Assembly (NCBI RefSeq): GCF_002900095.1
Contig: NZ_LLKN01000002.1
Location: 1,488,001 to 1,552,000, forward strand
Origin: Salegentibacter mishustinae
Lineage (GTDB): Bacteria; Bacteroidota; Bacteroidia; Flavobacteriales; Flavobacteriaceae
Reading direction: 5' to 3'
Length of the DNA: 64,000 bases
Part shown: positions 51,280 through 59,465 of the stretch, in pieces
Layout of the letters: every line of letters begins with the position of its first letter
Position numbering within the stretch: the first letter of the stretch is position 1
Notes under the pieces: model-generated
What the model saw: the letters and a program-made list of their open reading frames with translations, nothing else
What the model was told of the DNA's origin: nothing
Database searches by the model: none
Program-made: the position numbers and the translations under genes

Positions 51280-51375
51280 ATGAAAACTTTACCGACCACC
51301 CGTCCATTTTTAAATCAAGTAAAAACCAATAATCGTAGCAACTGGGATATTAAACGTCGCTACTTTAAATCTTAA
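51280..51375 (+). CDS. Tandem small peptide gene, diverged copy 5 (31 residues)
   Basis: Also 31 residues: MKTLPTTRPFLNQVK, then TNNRSNWDIKRRYFKS. Same start, RPF, NQ, NW, KRRY and K positions as copies 1-4, but about half of the other residues differ, so it is an older paralogue under constraint at those positions. Net charge is about +7, as in the others. It keeps the 115-base spacing from copy 4, and copy 6 begins four bases after its stop. Confidence 0.75.
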   Translation: MKTLPTTRPFLNQVKTNNRSNWDIKRRYFKS

Positions 51376-51379
51376 GATT

Positions 51380-51517
51380 ATGAAAATTCACGAATATATA
51401 AACCGAAACTTTGCAAGCACCCGGGAAGCCCAATTATACGGCAAGAAACCAAGTAGTAAATTCCAGGAGAACTTTACCAGGAACAACTGGTGCTTAAACC
51501 ATCAGCCTATTAGTTAA
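51380..51517 (+). CDS. Small gene at the end of the array, distant copy 6 (45 residues)
   Basis: 45 residues: MKIHEYINRNFASTREAQLY, then GKKPSSKFQE and NFTRNNWCLNHQPIS. It starts four bases after copy 5, which implies coupling. The MK start, an R-F pair near residue 10 and N-N-W late in the sequence recall the shorter copies, but the KRRY tail is absent and one Cys is present. It may be a partner rather than a paralogue of the other five. Confidence 0.65.
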   Translation: MKIHEYINRNFASTREAQLYGKKPSSKFQENFTRNNWCLNHQPIS

Positions 51518-51555
51518 TCTTAAAATAGATCCACTATGAAGTGTAATAAAACTTA

Positions 51556-51589
51556 GCCGGCACAATTTAATTTGTGACCGGCATTTTTT
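51556..51589 (+). terminator. Intrinsic terminator of the small-gene array
   Basis: GCCGG-CAC, ten-base loop, GTGaCCGGC (one bulged A) and six T. It makes the array one transcript of roughly 800 bases. Confidence 0.8.
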
Positions 51590-51702
51590 ATATCTCTAAA
51601 ATTCAATTTCTCTGAAAGTCTGAACTTTAAAAACTTAAATAATCTTTAAATATATAATCCTATTTGCATGGTATTTGTTTATTTGTAGCAATTAAACCTA
51701 CT

Positions 51703-54006
51703 ATGCTAAACAAGATTAAAAGAAATCCCAAAATAAAATGGGCTTTGATAGTGCTGGCAAGCCTTTTTACCATCTTCTTATTATTTTTTGCCAGTATTTA
51801 TTTTGGAGCCTGGGGCGAACTCCCCTCCCCTACCGAATTAAAAGAACTTAAACAAAACAGGGCTACCGAAGTTTTGGCCAGCAATGGTGAACTTATTGGA
51901 AAGTTCTACGTTTTCGATAGGCAACCAATTACTTATAAAGAACTCCCTACACATTTAATTAACGCACTTGTAGCAACTGAAGATGCCCGGTTTTTTGAAC
52001 ACGATGGCATTGATAATCGAAGTCTTTTAAGGGTATTTTTTAAATCTATTTTGCTTCAGGACGAATCTGCCGGCGGTGGGAGTACCATAAGCCTTCAATT
52101 GGCCAAAAATATCTACGGGAGAAAAGATTATGGCCCATTAGGCATTGTTGTAAATAAATTCCAGGAAGCGATTATTGCTAAAAGACTGGAAGACGTATAT
52201 TCAAAAGAAGATATTATCAGGCTTTATTTCAACACCGTTCCCTTTAGTGATAATACCTTCGGGATAGAGAGCGCGGCTATGAAGTTCTTCGGAAAACATA
52301 CTTCAGAGATCAATCTTGAAGAAGCCGCCGTTTTAGTAGGAACATTAAAAGCTTCCCATTCATATAACCCCAGAATTTTTCCTGAAAGAAGCCGCTTGCG
52401 AAGAGATGTAGTCCTGGAACAAATGGGGAAATATGAATATTTAACTGAAGCTGAAGTTAAGGAAGCAAAGCAAAGAGAATTAGTGCTTAATTATAAGAAT
52501 TACAGTCATGACAAAGGTTTGGCGCCATATTTTAGAGCACAGGTAAGAAAAGATGTAAGTCAAATCCTGGATACGCTTAAAAATAAAGACGGAAAGAAAT
52601 TCAATATTTATAGAGACGGTTTAAGTGTGCACACCACCCTCAATTATAAAATGCAAACTTTAGCTGAAGAAGCTTTAAAAGAACATCTTAAAGATTTACA
52701 AAAACAGCACGAAGCGGCCTGGGGAACAGCTGCACCCTGGTTAACTAACCAGCAAATTGTAAAAGATGCCCTTAAAAAAACATCAGCCTGGAAAAGGCTC
52801 GAAAAAGAAGGGAAAAACGATAGTCAAATAATGGCGGAACTAAATAACACAAAGCCTATCGAATTATTTGATTACGACAAAGTTGAAACCAGAAATGTAA
52901 GCACTAAAGACAGTGTTGCTCATTATTTAAAATTTCTAAATGCCGGAATGTTGGCTTTAACACCTCAAACCGGTGCGGTGCAAGCCTGGGTTGGAGGGAT
53001 AGATTTTGAATATTTTCAGTACGATCATGTTTCGCAAAGTAAACGCCAGGTTGGTTCTACTTTTAAACCATTTGTTTATACAGCCGCCCTGGAAAATGGT
53101 ATAGAACCCTGTGAATATTTTTCAGCCAGGGAAGTAACCTATGCGAATGGCTGGACGCCTTCCAATTCTGGTAGCGATGAGGATGATCCTCATATGAATT
53201 ATAACTTAAAGGAAGCCTTAAGTAAATCTATGAACACCATTGCGGTAAAAGTACTCATGGAAACCGGGATTGAAAATGTGGTAAACCAGGCTAAAGCTAT
53301 GGGAATTAATTCAGAGCTACCGCAAGTACCGTCAATCGCTTTAGGAACAGCTTCTCTAAGTTTAACCGAACTAACCGAAGCCTATACTCCTTTTGTAAAC
53401 GAAGGAAAAACTAGTAGGGCTTTTTATATCACAAAAATTGAAGATGGCGAAGGCAATATTTTAGCCGAATTTAAACCTGAAATCTCAAAAGATCGTTCTA
53501 TTTCTGAAACCAACCGGAAGATCATGATAGAAATGATGAAGGCCACGGTAAACGAAGGTACCGCTACAAGATTAAGAACAACTTATGGTTTAAGAAACGA
53601 TATCGCCGGAAAAACCGGAACAACTCAAAATAATAAAGATGGTTGGTTTGTAGGCATTACTCCTAACCTGCTTGCTGTAACCTGGGTTGGGTCTGACGAT
53701 CATAGAATTGGTTTTAGAAATACCTATGTTGGGCAGGGAGCAAATTCAGCCCTACCGATTTTCGCAAAACTCATGCAAAAAATGAATAGCGAATCCGGTT
53801 TTAATGAAATAACCCAGGCGAGATTTAGACCCGTTTCCTCAGAAATTAAAGAAATGATGGATTGTGATCCTGAAAAGAGAGATGGCTTCTTTAAACGTTT
53901 ATTTGGGGGCGGAGATAAAGATGAGCCGAAAAAACAGGAAAAAGAGGAAAAGAAGAAAAAGAAAGGCTTTTTCAAGCGTTTATTTGGCGGGAAAGACAAA
54001 AATTAA
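51703..54006 (+). CDS. Penicillin-binding protein 1A (class A, bifunctional)
   Basis: 767 residues. One N-terminal membrane span (IKWALIVLASLFTIFLLFFA) precedes a GT51 glycosyltransferase domain (ALVATEDARFFEHDGID, GGGSTISLQLAKNIYG) and a transpeptidase domain with SxxK in GSTFKPFVYTAALENG, SMN in LSKSMNTIAVK and KTGTT in GKTGTTQNNKDGWFVG. It polymerises and cross-links peptidoglycan. The C-terminal tail repeats GFFKRLFGG twice (about residues 726 and 754), separated by a lysine/glutamate run. An upstream TTG at 51664 is a poorer start than ATG 51703. Confidence 0.95.
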   Translation: MLNKIKRNPKIKWALIVLASLFTIFLLFFASIYFGAWGELPSPTELKELKQNRATEVLASNGELIGKFYVFDRQPITYKELPTHLINALVATEDARFFEHDGIDNRSLLRVFFKSILLQDESAGGGSTISLQLAKNIYGRKDYGPLGIVVNKFQEAIIAKRLEDVYSKEDIIRLYFNTVPFSDNTFGIESAAMKFFGKHTSEINLEEAAVLVGTLKASHSYNPRIFPERSRLRRDVVLEQMGKYEYLTEAEVKEAKQRELVLNYKNYSHDKGLAPYFRAQVRKDVSQILDTLKNKDGKKFNIYRDGLSVHTTLNYKMQTLAEEALKEHLKDLQKQHEAAWGTAAPWLTNQQIVKDALKKTSAWKRLEKEGKNDSQIMAELNNTKPIELFDYDKVETRNVSTKDSVAHYLKFLNAGMLALTPQTGAVQAWVGGIDFEYFQYDHVSQSKRQVGSTFKPFVYTAALENGIEPCEYFSAREVTYANGWTPSNSGSDEDDPHMNYNLKEALSKSMNTIAVKVLMETGIENVVNQAKAMGINSELPQVPSIALGTASLSLTELTEAYTPFVNEGKTSRAFYITKIEDGEGNILAEFKPEISKDRSISETNRKIMIEMMKATVNEGTATRLRTTYGLRNDIAGKTGTTQNNKDGWFVGITPNLLAVTWVGSDDHRIGFRNTYVGQGANSALPIFAKLMQKMNSESGFNEITQARFRPVSSEIKEMMDCDPEKRDGFFKRLFGGGDKDEPKKQEKEEKKKKKGFFKRLFGGKDKN

Positions 54007-54009
54007 AAG

Positions 54010-54060
54010 AGACTGTTCCAAAAGTCTAAATTTCGTCAAGCTGAACTTGTTTCAGCTTCT
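54010..54060. repeat. Dispersed hairpin repeat of the flavobacterial type
   Basis: AGACT-N8-AGTCT is followed by CGTCAAGCTGAACTTGTTTC and AGCTTCT, in which AAGCTGAA pairs with TTCAGCTT. I know sequences of this form as frequent intergenic repeats in Flavobacteriaceae genomes; only one copy was seen in this window. It has no gene. Confidence 0.5.
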
Positions 54061-54147
54061 AACTTGTTTTGATTAATAGAATATTAGAGAAAGGCATTTC
54101 TGTTACGAAAAGCAGTTAATCCAGGGAAAATCAACAGTGAATTCACA

Positions 54148-54182
54148 TAAAAAAACCGGTGAATTTTACAATTGCACCGGTT
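54148..54182 (-). terminator. Intrinsic terminator of the SF2 helicase gene
   Basis: AACCGGTG...CACCGGTT stem, with an A run on its left that becomes a T run on the minus strand. Confidence 0.88.
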
Positions 54183-54204
54183 AAATAATTTTAGATAGAT
54201 ATTT

Positions 54205-55719
54205 TTAGAATTCCTTATTGATAGCCATTCTTAGCTTTCGGGAATAATCTTCTTCTAACCAATCGCGATAATTCTTGGTACTTTTACTAATACAATAAGA
54301 GTACTGTTTAATTCTGGAAGAAATATCGTCTTTAAGTTCTTTAGCCAAAATTCGGGCATCAAAAACATCTTCAGAATTTTCTACGCACATTTTTACGTGT
54401 TGATCCATAGACCATTCTAAAACTGCTTTAGATCTTAATCCTTTTTTGATCACTTTATCGTAAGCCTCTTCCACATCAAAATCTACATCCTCGGTATTTG
54501 AAAACTGCTCTCTTATTTCCGGAGGCATCACGTATTTAAATTCTCGCTCTATTTCTTCATCACTCAATAGATTTTCAAAATAGAAATCTGGAGCTCTAAA
54601 AATTTGTTTCCAGTCTACCGGCGCACTCCATTCCCCAAATCGAGCCAGGTTATTACCCAGATCTATAACGTTGAATTCAGATTTTCCTGGCAGCACCCTG
54701 GAGCCACGTCCAATCATTTGAAAATAAAGGGTTAGTGATTTTGTGGCCCTGTTTAATACAATGGTTTCTACCGTAGGTTCATCAAAACCGGTAGTAAGAA
54801 TACTTACCGAAGTTACAATGGCATCTGGGGTATGCTTGAACCATTTAAGAATATCTTTTCTATCTTGTTTACTGGTGGTATTGTCCAAATGCCGAATAGG
54901 TAAACCGGCATTTCTAAAGGTTTCATAAACTTCTATTGAAGTATTGATACCGTTATTAAATATTAGTGTTTTCTTTCCCCGGGAGCGCTCGTAATAAGCA
55001 TTTAGCAGTTTTTCCTGCATGGAAATATTGGAATAAAGTTCCTCAGAAGATTTTACGGTATAATCTCCATTCATTCCAACCTTTAAACTGGTAAGGCCTA
55101 CGTTATAACTATATGTATTTGCCCGGGCTAAAAAGCCTTTTTCAATAAGCGAGCCTATGGAATCACCAACGATTAATTCGCGGTAATTATCTTTCATAGG
55201 TAACTTGATATTAGAACTAAGTGGCGTAGCGGTTACTCCAAGAATAAAGCACTTTTCAAAAAATTTAAATAATTTTCTGAATGAATTATAATGGGCCTCA
55301 TCTATAATAACCAGGCCAATATCCTTAATTTCTAATTTTTCGTCGTGCAAACGATTATTAAGGGTTTCTACCATAGCCACAAAGCACATATAGTCTTCCT
55401 GGTCTGGTAATTCTTTAACCTTAGAGTTTATAATCTTATTGCGCACGCCAAAACCATCCAGCATATTAGAGGTTTGCTTACACAACTCTATTCTGTGGGT
55501 TAGGATAAGCACTTTCTTTTGAGTTCGCTGAATATACTCCCTCACCATCTGCGAAAATATAACCGTTTTACCTCCACCCGTAGGCAATTGGTAAAGCAGG
55601 TTATAATGCTCAGGATGCTCATCTATCACATTAAAGATTTTGTCTATATCTTTTTGCTGATAGTCATAAAGTTCCTTATCAACTTTTTTGTCTTCTATTC
55701 CAAAGGTTTCCACCGCCAT
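54205..55719 (-). CDS. Superfamily 2 DEAH-type helicase
   Basis: 504 residues. Walker A QLPTGGGKTVIFSQMV (about residues 45-60), motif II VIIDEAHYNSF, motif III GVTATPLSS and the helicase C domain with SILTTGFDEPTVETIVLNRA and YFQMIGRGSRV. The C-terminal 150 residues are helical and unassigned. Related proteins act on DNA or RNA in repair or restriction, but no methylase or nuclease gene is near. It has its own promoter and is divergent from the Crp/Fnr gene. Confidence 0.88.
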   Translation of the reverse strand: MAVETFGIEDKKVDKELYDYQQKDIDKIFNVIDEHPEHYNLLYQLPTGGGKTVIFSQMVREYIQRTQKKVLILTHRIELCKQTSNMLDGFGVRNKIINSKVKELPDQEDYMCFVAMVETLNNRLHDEKLEIKDIGLVIIDEAHYNSFRKLFKFFEKCFILGVTATPLSSNIKLPMKDNYRELIVGDSIGSLIEKGFLARANTYSYNVGLTSLKVGMNGDYTVKSSEELYSNISMQEKLLNAYYERSRGKKTLIFNNGINTSIEVYETFRNAGLPIRHLDNTTSKQDRKDILKWFKHTPDAIVTSVSILTTGFDEPTVETIVLNRATKSLTLYFQMIGRGSRVLPGKSEFNVIDLGNNLARFGEWSAPVDWKQIFRAPDFYFENLLSDEEIEREFKYVMPPEIREQFSNTEDVDFDVEEAYDKVIKKGLRSKAVLEWSMDQHVKMCVENSEDVFDARILAKELKDDISSRIKQYSYCISKSTKNYRDWLEEDYSRKLRMAINKEF

Positions 55720-55745
55720 AATTTTTGTTCAAAACTGCAAGTTTG

Positions 55746-55753
55746 CAAAAATA
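55746..55753 (-). promoter_or_regulatory. -7 promoter element for the SF2 helicase
   Basis: The minus strand reads TATTTTTG, exact TAnnTTTG, 27 bases before the ATG at 55719. Confidence 0.5.
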
Positions 55754-55876
55754 GCTGATTTCTTAGGTTTAAAGAAATATTTAGGACAGAAATACGAATA
55801 AGCACCTTAAAAATGATTAAATTTAAGTGTCATTTTCCCTCCCTCCGGTAGGTTCATTTTTTCAAATTATGTGATT

Positions 55877-56575
55877 ATGAAGCTGAAAGGAGGAGCAAAC
55901 GGAATTGGTTATAATACCATAAGCAATAATATTCTTTTTAAGGATTTTGATCAAAACATCCTGTTAGATATTGCTTCAAATTTCGTTGAAGAAACCTGGC
56001 CGGCACACACTTGCAGTAATTGTTCCAACTTAAGGCACAAATTTCATATTATAATTTCTGGACGTTTAAAAGTATTCCAAACCGACAAAGAGACCGGCCG
56101 GGAGTTTACGTTATTTCTATTAATTCAGAATCAATTTTTTGATGTGATTTCTTTAGTTGATAACTGCAATCATAAGATTTATTACGAATCTTTGGAGGAA
56201 GTAAAAATGCTTTCCACTCCTACTATTACCATGCGTAAATGGTTAAAAATGTATCCCAGGCTTAATGAAAGATTACTTACCTATGTAAGTCAGCAACTCT
56301 TAAGCGTGGAAGATTACGCGGTTAATCATACTTTTTTTGATATTCCTGCCCGTCTTGCGAGGCTTATTTTAAAAAACCTTAATCATAAATCACAAAAATT
56401 AGAGTATATAAATGATCTCTCGAATGAAGAGATTGCCAATTTAATAGGCTCTACGCGGGCAGTGGTAAACAGGCATTTTCAGGATTTCAAAAAGGAAGGA
56501 ATTCTAAAAATAGGTAGAAAAGAAGTAGAAGTTATTAACCTTCCTCTATTGCTAAAAAAAGCAACCAATCAATAA
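55877..56575 (+). CDS. Crp/Fnr-family transcriptional regulator
   Basis: 232 residues from ATG 55877 (a GTG six bases earlier is also possible). An N-terminal cyclic-nucleotide-binding-like barrel (HKFHIIISGRLKVFQTDKET) leads to a C-terminal HTH_CRP domain: LSNEEIANLIGSTRAVVNRH, then FQDFKKEGILKIGRK. A CxxC pair (HTCSNCSNL, about residues 40-48) sits before the barrel, as in FNR-type proteins that bind Fe-S or respond to redox, but only these two cysteines are close together. The effector is unknown. Confidence 0.92.
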   Translation: MKLKGGANGIGYNTISNNILFKDFDQNILLDIASNFVEETWPAHTCSNCSNLRHKFHIIISGRLKVFQTDKETGREFTLFLLIQNQFFDVISLVDNCNHKIYYESLEEVKMLSTPTITMRKWLKMYPRLNERLLTYVSQQLLSVEDYAVNHTFFDIPARLARLILKNLNHKSQKLEYINDLSNEEIANLIGSTRAVVNRHFQDFKKEGILKIGRKEVEVINLPLLLKKATNQ

Positions 56576-56651
56576 TTAAATAAATAAGTTAAATATCGTT
56601 AAACTCTGGTTTAATGCTACTTAAGTAGTTTTACCTCGAGTAATGCTAGAT

Positions 56652-56659
56652 TATCTTTG
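56652..56659 (+). promoter_or_regulatory. -7 promoter element for the secreted protein at 56697
   Basis: TATCTTTG, exact TAnnTTTG, 45 bases before the ATG; leader about 30 bases. Confidence 0.6.
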
Positions 56660-56696
56660 GTGTTCAATTATTTATTAATCTCTAAATGAAACTATT

Positions 56697-57260
56697 ATGA
56701 AAAAGCTAATCTTAAGCTTATTGTGTTTTGCCATTGCGGGGATGGTTTATGCACAAGGTATTATTAAGCTAGACGAATTAAAGATGGAATTTAATCCTAC
56801 ATCTTTAGAAATCGATGAGTCTTCAAATTCCCTAACATTTAAGGTTAGCGAAGACTATATAGGGCAATTTCATGCGAACCCTTTGAAATACGCTAAACAA
56901 AACTTCAGTATTGAAGATTTTATTGAGGCCAACCAGGGTAAAGATTTTAATAAATACACCGTGACCTTTGTTACTAGCAAGGGTACTTTAAGGGTGCATT
57001 ATAATGAAGATGGAGAAATCACTTCCAGCAGTCAGCGCTTTATAGATGTTAATCTTCCTTATAAATCTATTGTAGAAATTTTAAAAGCTAACGAAGGATA
57101 TAAGATTATAAGTACTAAGCATTTAGCCTATTCAAAATCCAGCTGGACTCCTGATAAGGAATTTTACAAAGTAAAACTTGAAAATGGAAAAAACAGGAAA
57201 AATGTGAAAATGAATGTTAGCAGAGATGCCTCAGGCGTTGCGGTTGCTACTTTAGAATAA
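56697..57260 (+). CDS. Secreted protein of unknown function
   Basis: 187 residues. Signal peptide MKKLILSLLCFAIAGMVYAQ is clear. The mature part alternates short strands and helices (ITSSSQRFIDVNLPYKSIVE, KANEGYKIISTKHLAYSK) resembling BLIP/PepSY-like secreted domains of Bacteroidetes, but I cannot name the family. It is a single gene between its own promoter and a strong terminator, next to the Crp/Fnr gene. Confidence 0.75.
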   Translation: MKKLILSLLCFAIAGMVYAQGIIKLDELKMEFNPTSLEIDESSNSLTFKVSEDYIGQFHANPLKYAKQNFSIEDFIEANQGKDFNKYTVTFVTSKGTLRVHYNEDGEITSSSQRFIDVNLPYKSIVEILKANEGYKIISTKHLAYSKSSWTPDKEFYKVKLENGKNRKNVKMNVSRDASGVAVATLE

Positions 57261-57278
57261 AACAGGGTTTTTATTTTT

Positions 57279-57318
57279 ACTCCGGAAGTTGTGTTTATCA
57301 ACTTCCGGAGTATTTTTT
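57279..57318. terminator. Strong bidirectional intrinsic terminator
   Basis: ACTCCGGAAGTTG-TGTTTAT-CAACTTCCGGAGT plus T run; serves the secreted-protein gene (+) and the convergent cysM (-). Confidence 0.93.
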
Positions 57319-58201
57319 AGTCAAAAATATTAGAAGATAGATAACGGTCTCCACGATCGCAAACTATACTTACCACAATACCTTCCTCCAACTCGTTACA
57401 TAATCTAACAGCGGCAGCAGTTGCTCCTCCACTGCTCATTCCAGCGAAAATGCCTTCTTCTGTAGCGAGCTTTTTGGTCATTGCCACAGCATCATCTTCG
57501 CTTACTTCCATAATACGATCTACCTTTTTTGGCGTAAATATTTTAGGTAAATAAGCTTCCGGCCATTTTCTAATTCCCGGAATTCGAGAATTATCGGTTG
57601 GTTGCACTCCTACAATTTGAATTTCTTTATTTTTTTCCTTCAAAAAGGTAGAAGTACCCATAATAGTTCCCGTTGTTCCCATAGAAGAAACAAAGTGGGT
57701 TACTTTATGCTTGGTATCGTTCCAAATCTCTGGGCCCGTAGTATTATAATGCGCCTGCCAGTTATCGTTATTACTAAACTGATTGATCATAAAATAATCG
57801 CCACCCGCCATTTTCTCTTCCGCATAATCACGGGCGCCTTCAATACCTCCATCGGCATCGGTAAGTGTAACTTTAGCACCATAGGCACGCATAGTTTGTA
57901 CGCGCTCTATTGTGGAATTTTCAGGCATCACCAATTCAATATCTAGCTTAAAAATTCTGGCTACCATTGCAAGGGCTATTCCTGTATTTCCGCTAGTGGC
58001 TTCAATAAGCTTGGTTTCCCTGGTGATATCACCTCTATCTAAAGCGCTTTTAATCATATTATAAGCGGCGCGGTCTTTCACACTTCCGCCCGGATTTTGG
58101 CCTTCCAGCTTAAAATAAAGCTGAACCTTTGGATTATCAACTAAAGTTTGCGCTTTTACTAAAGGTGTATTTCCTATGAGATCTAATATGGAATCGTTCA
58201 T
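57317..58201 (-). CDS. cysM: Cysteine synthase B (O-acetylserine sulfhydrylase)
   Basis: 294 residues of the PLP-dependent cysteine synthase fold. The PLP lysine lies in LEGQNPGGSVKDRAAYNMI, followed by EATSGNTGIALAMVA and a phosphate-binding SSMGTTGTIMGT loop, then GMSSGGATAAAV. It makes cysteine from O-acetylserine and sulfide. Its ATG overlaps the stop of the serine acetyltransferase gene (TAATG), so the two successive enzymes are coupled in one operon. Confidence 0.96.
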   Translation of the reverse strand: MNDSILDLIGNTPLVKAQTLVDNPKVQLYFKLEGQNPGGSVKDRAAYNMIKSALDRGDITRETKLIEATSGNTGIALAMVARIFKLDIELVMPENSTIERVQTMRAYGAKVTLTDADGGIEGARDYAEEKMAGGDYFMINQFSNNDNWQAHYNTTGPEIWNDTKHKVTHFVSSMGTTGTIMGTSTFLKEKNKEIQIVGVQPTDNSRIPGIRKWPEAYLPKIFTPKKVDRIMEVSEDDAVAMTKKLATEEGIFAGMSSGGATAAAVRLCNELEEGIVVSIVCDRGDRYLSSNIFD

Positions 58202-58989
58202 TACTTACTCGTATTTTTTATATTGATTTGAGGAGTGTGGGAAACCATGGAATTTTTCGGCACAGAAGCGGTTAGCCACACATTTCCTCCAATGATACTA
58301 TTGGCTCCAATAGTTGTTTCCCCGCCTAGAATAGTGGCGTTGGCATAAATAGTCACATTTTTTTCTATGGTAGGATGCCTTTTAATATTTTTTAAGTTAC
58401 GATCTACATACAGTGCTCCAAGCGTAACTCCCTGGTAGATCTTTACATTATCTTCTATAACTGCAGTTTCTCCAATAACTACTCCTGTTGCATGATCTAT
58501 AAAAAATGGAGTACCAATTTGAGCACCGGGATTAATATCGGTCCCTGTGAGTCCGTGGGCACACTCGGTCATTAAACGTGGTACAAGCGGAAGTCCGAAT
58601 TTATAAAACTCATGACTAAAGCGGTAAATAGCAATGGCAAAAAATCCTGGGTAAGAAAGAATAACCTCTTCTATAGAATTTGCCGCAGGATCGTTTTTTG
58701 AGATCGCTTCGGCGTCTTTATTGAGTTTTTTTAAGATTCCGGGTAACATATCCAAATAATCCTGCCAAATGTCTCTACAGGGCGTATCTGGCTTCCAGCA
58801 AACCAGGTCTGCCAGTTCTTCAAAATCTTTTCCTAATTTCTTGATGTTCTCCTCTACCGGCGTCTCTTCATCAAACAACGTGTAAAAAAGATTTTTGGTA
58901 AAAGCTTCGGTTTTTTCTTTTATACTGAATTTTAAATTCGGTAGTTTTTTCTGTGCTTTTATCTTCTCTATAACTTCACTCTGACTCAT
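58201..58989 (-). CDS. cysE: Serine O-acetyltransferase
   Basis: 262 residues. An N-terminal helical region is followed by a left-handed beta-helix of hexapeptide repeats: [40 protein letters not shown] and [20 protein letters not shown]. This form, with a long N-terminus, is the plant/EpsC-like SAT. It acetylates serine for cysteine synthesis. It is the first gene of the cysE-cysM operon with a TACATTTG promoter upstream (minus strand). Confidence 0.94.
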   Translation of the reverse strand: MSQSEVIEKIKAQKKLPNLKFSIKEKTEAFTKNLFYTLFDEETPVEENIKKLGKDFEELADLVCWKPDTPCRDIWQDYLDMLPGILKKLNKDAEAISKNDPAANSIEEVILSYPGFFAIAIYRFSHEFYKFGLPLVPRLMTECAHGLTGTDINPGAQIGTPFFIDHATGVVIGETAVIEDNVKIYQGVTLGALYVDRNLKNIKRHPTIEKNVTIYANATILGGETTIGANSIIGGNVWLTASVPKNSMVSHTPQINIKNTSK

Positions 58990-59029
58990 TTAAAACTGCA
59001 ATTTTAGAATGATATTCTTTGTTTTATTT

Positions 59030-59037
59030 CAAATGTA
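59030..59037 (-). promoter_or_regulatory. -7 promoter element for cysE-cysM
   Basis: The minus strand reads TACATTTG, exact TAnnTTTG, 41 bases before the ATG at 58989. Confidence 0.6.
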
Positions 59038-59215
59038 AACAATAGCAAATCAAATTGCATTTAAATTATTATAAATGCTTTCAATAAGCTTATATGATTT
59101 CTATTAGGTTTTTATTTTTTAGAAATTCAAAGACAAGTTAACAATTTCACAATTAACTAAAAACCAGATCCTTATATTCATATCTTTATTATGTTAATCA
59201 ATTAAATTTAATAAA

Positions 59216-59320
59216 ATGGCACAGCCAGGAAAACACAAAATGGAAGATGCAAAGAAGGAGCCCAAAAAACAGGCAGCACCTAAAAAGCAACCAGCCAAAC
59301 ACGAAAAATCCAAAAAATAA
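59216..59320 (+). CDS. Very small lysine-rich protein (34 residues)
   Basis: A complete 34-residue frame: MAQPGKHKMEDAKKEPKKQA, then APKKQPAKHEKSKK. About one third of residues are Lys, with Pro, Ala and Gln; no membrane segment. A terminator hairpin begins 33 bases after the stop and the upstream TATCTTTA (about 59181) is one base from a -7 element, so it may be an independent transcript. The composition resembles basic nucleic-acid-binding tails. Family not recognised. Confidence 0.65.
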   Translation: MAQPGKHKMEDAKKEPKKQAAPKKQPAKHEKSKK

Positions 59321-59352
59321 ATTGGATTAAGTTTTAAATGAAAAAAACGTCA

Positions 59353-59375
59353 GGCCACCTCAAAAGGGTGGCTTT
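59353..59375 (+). terminator. Intrinsic terminator after the lysine-rich small gene
   Basis: GCCACC-TCAAAAG-GGTGGC followed by TTTTATATTTT. Confidence 0.78.
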
Positions 59376-59429
59376 TATATTTTATAGGAATTTAAAGCTA
59401 TTGGCTATTAAATTTTTTCTCTGTAAGCT

Positions 59430-59437
59430 TACCTTTG
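59430..59437 (+). promoter_or_regulatory. -7 promoter element for the MFS transporter
   Basis: TACCTTTG, exact TAnnTTTG, 29 bases before the TTG start at 59466; this supports the non-ATG start. Confidence 0.55.
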
Positions 59438-59465
59438 CCACTTTGAAAATTTTGAAAAACATACT

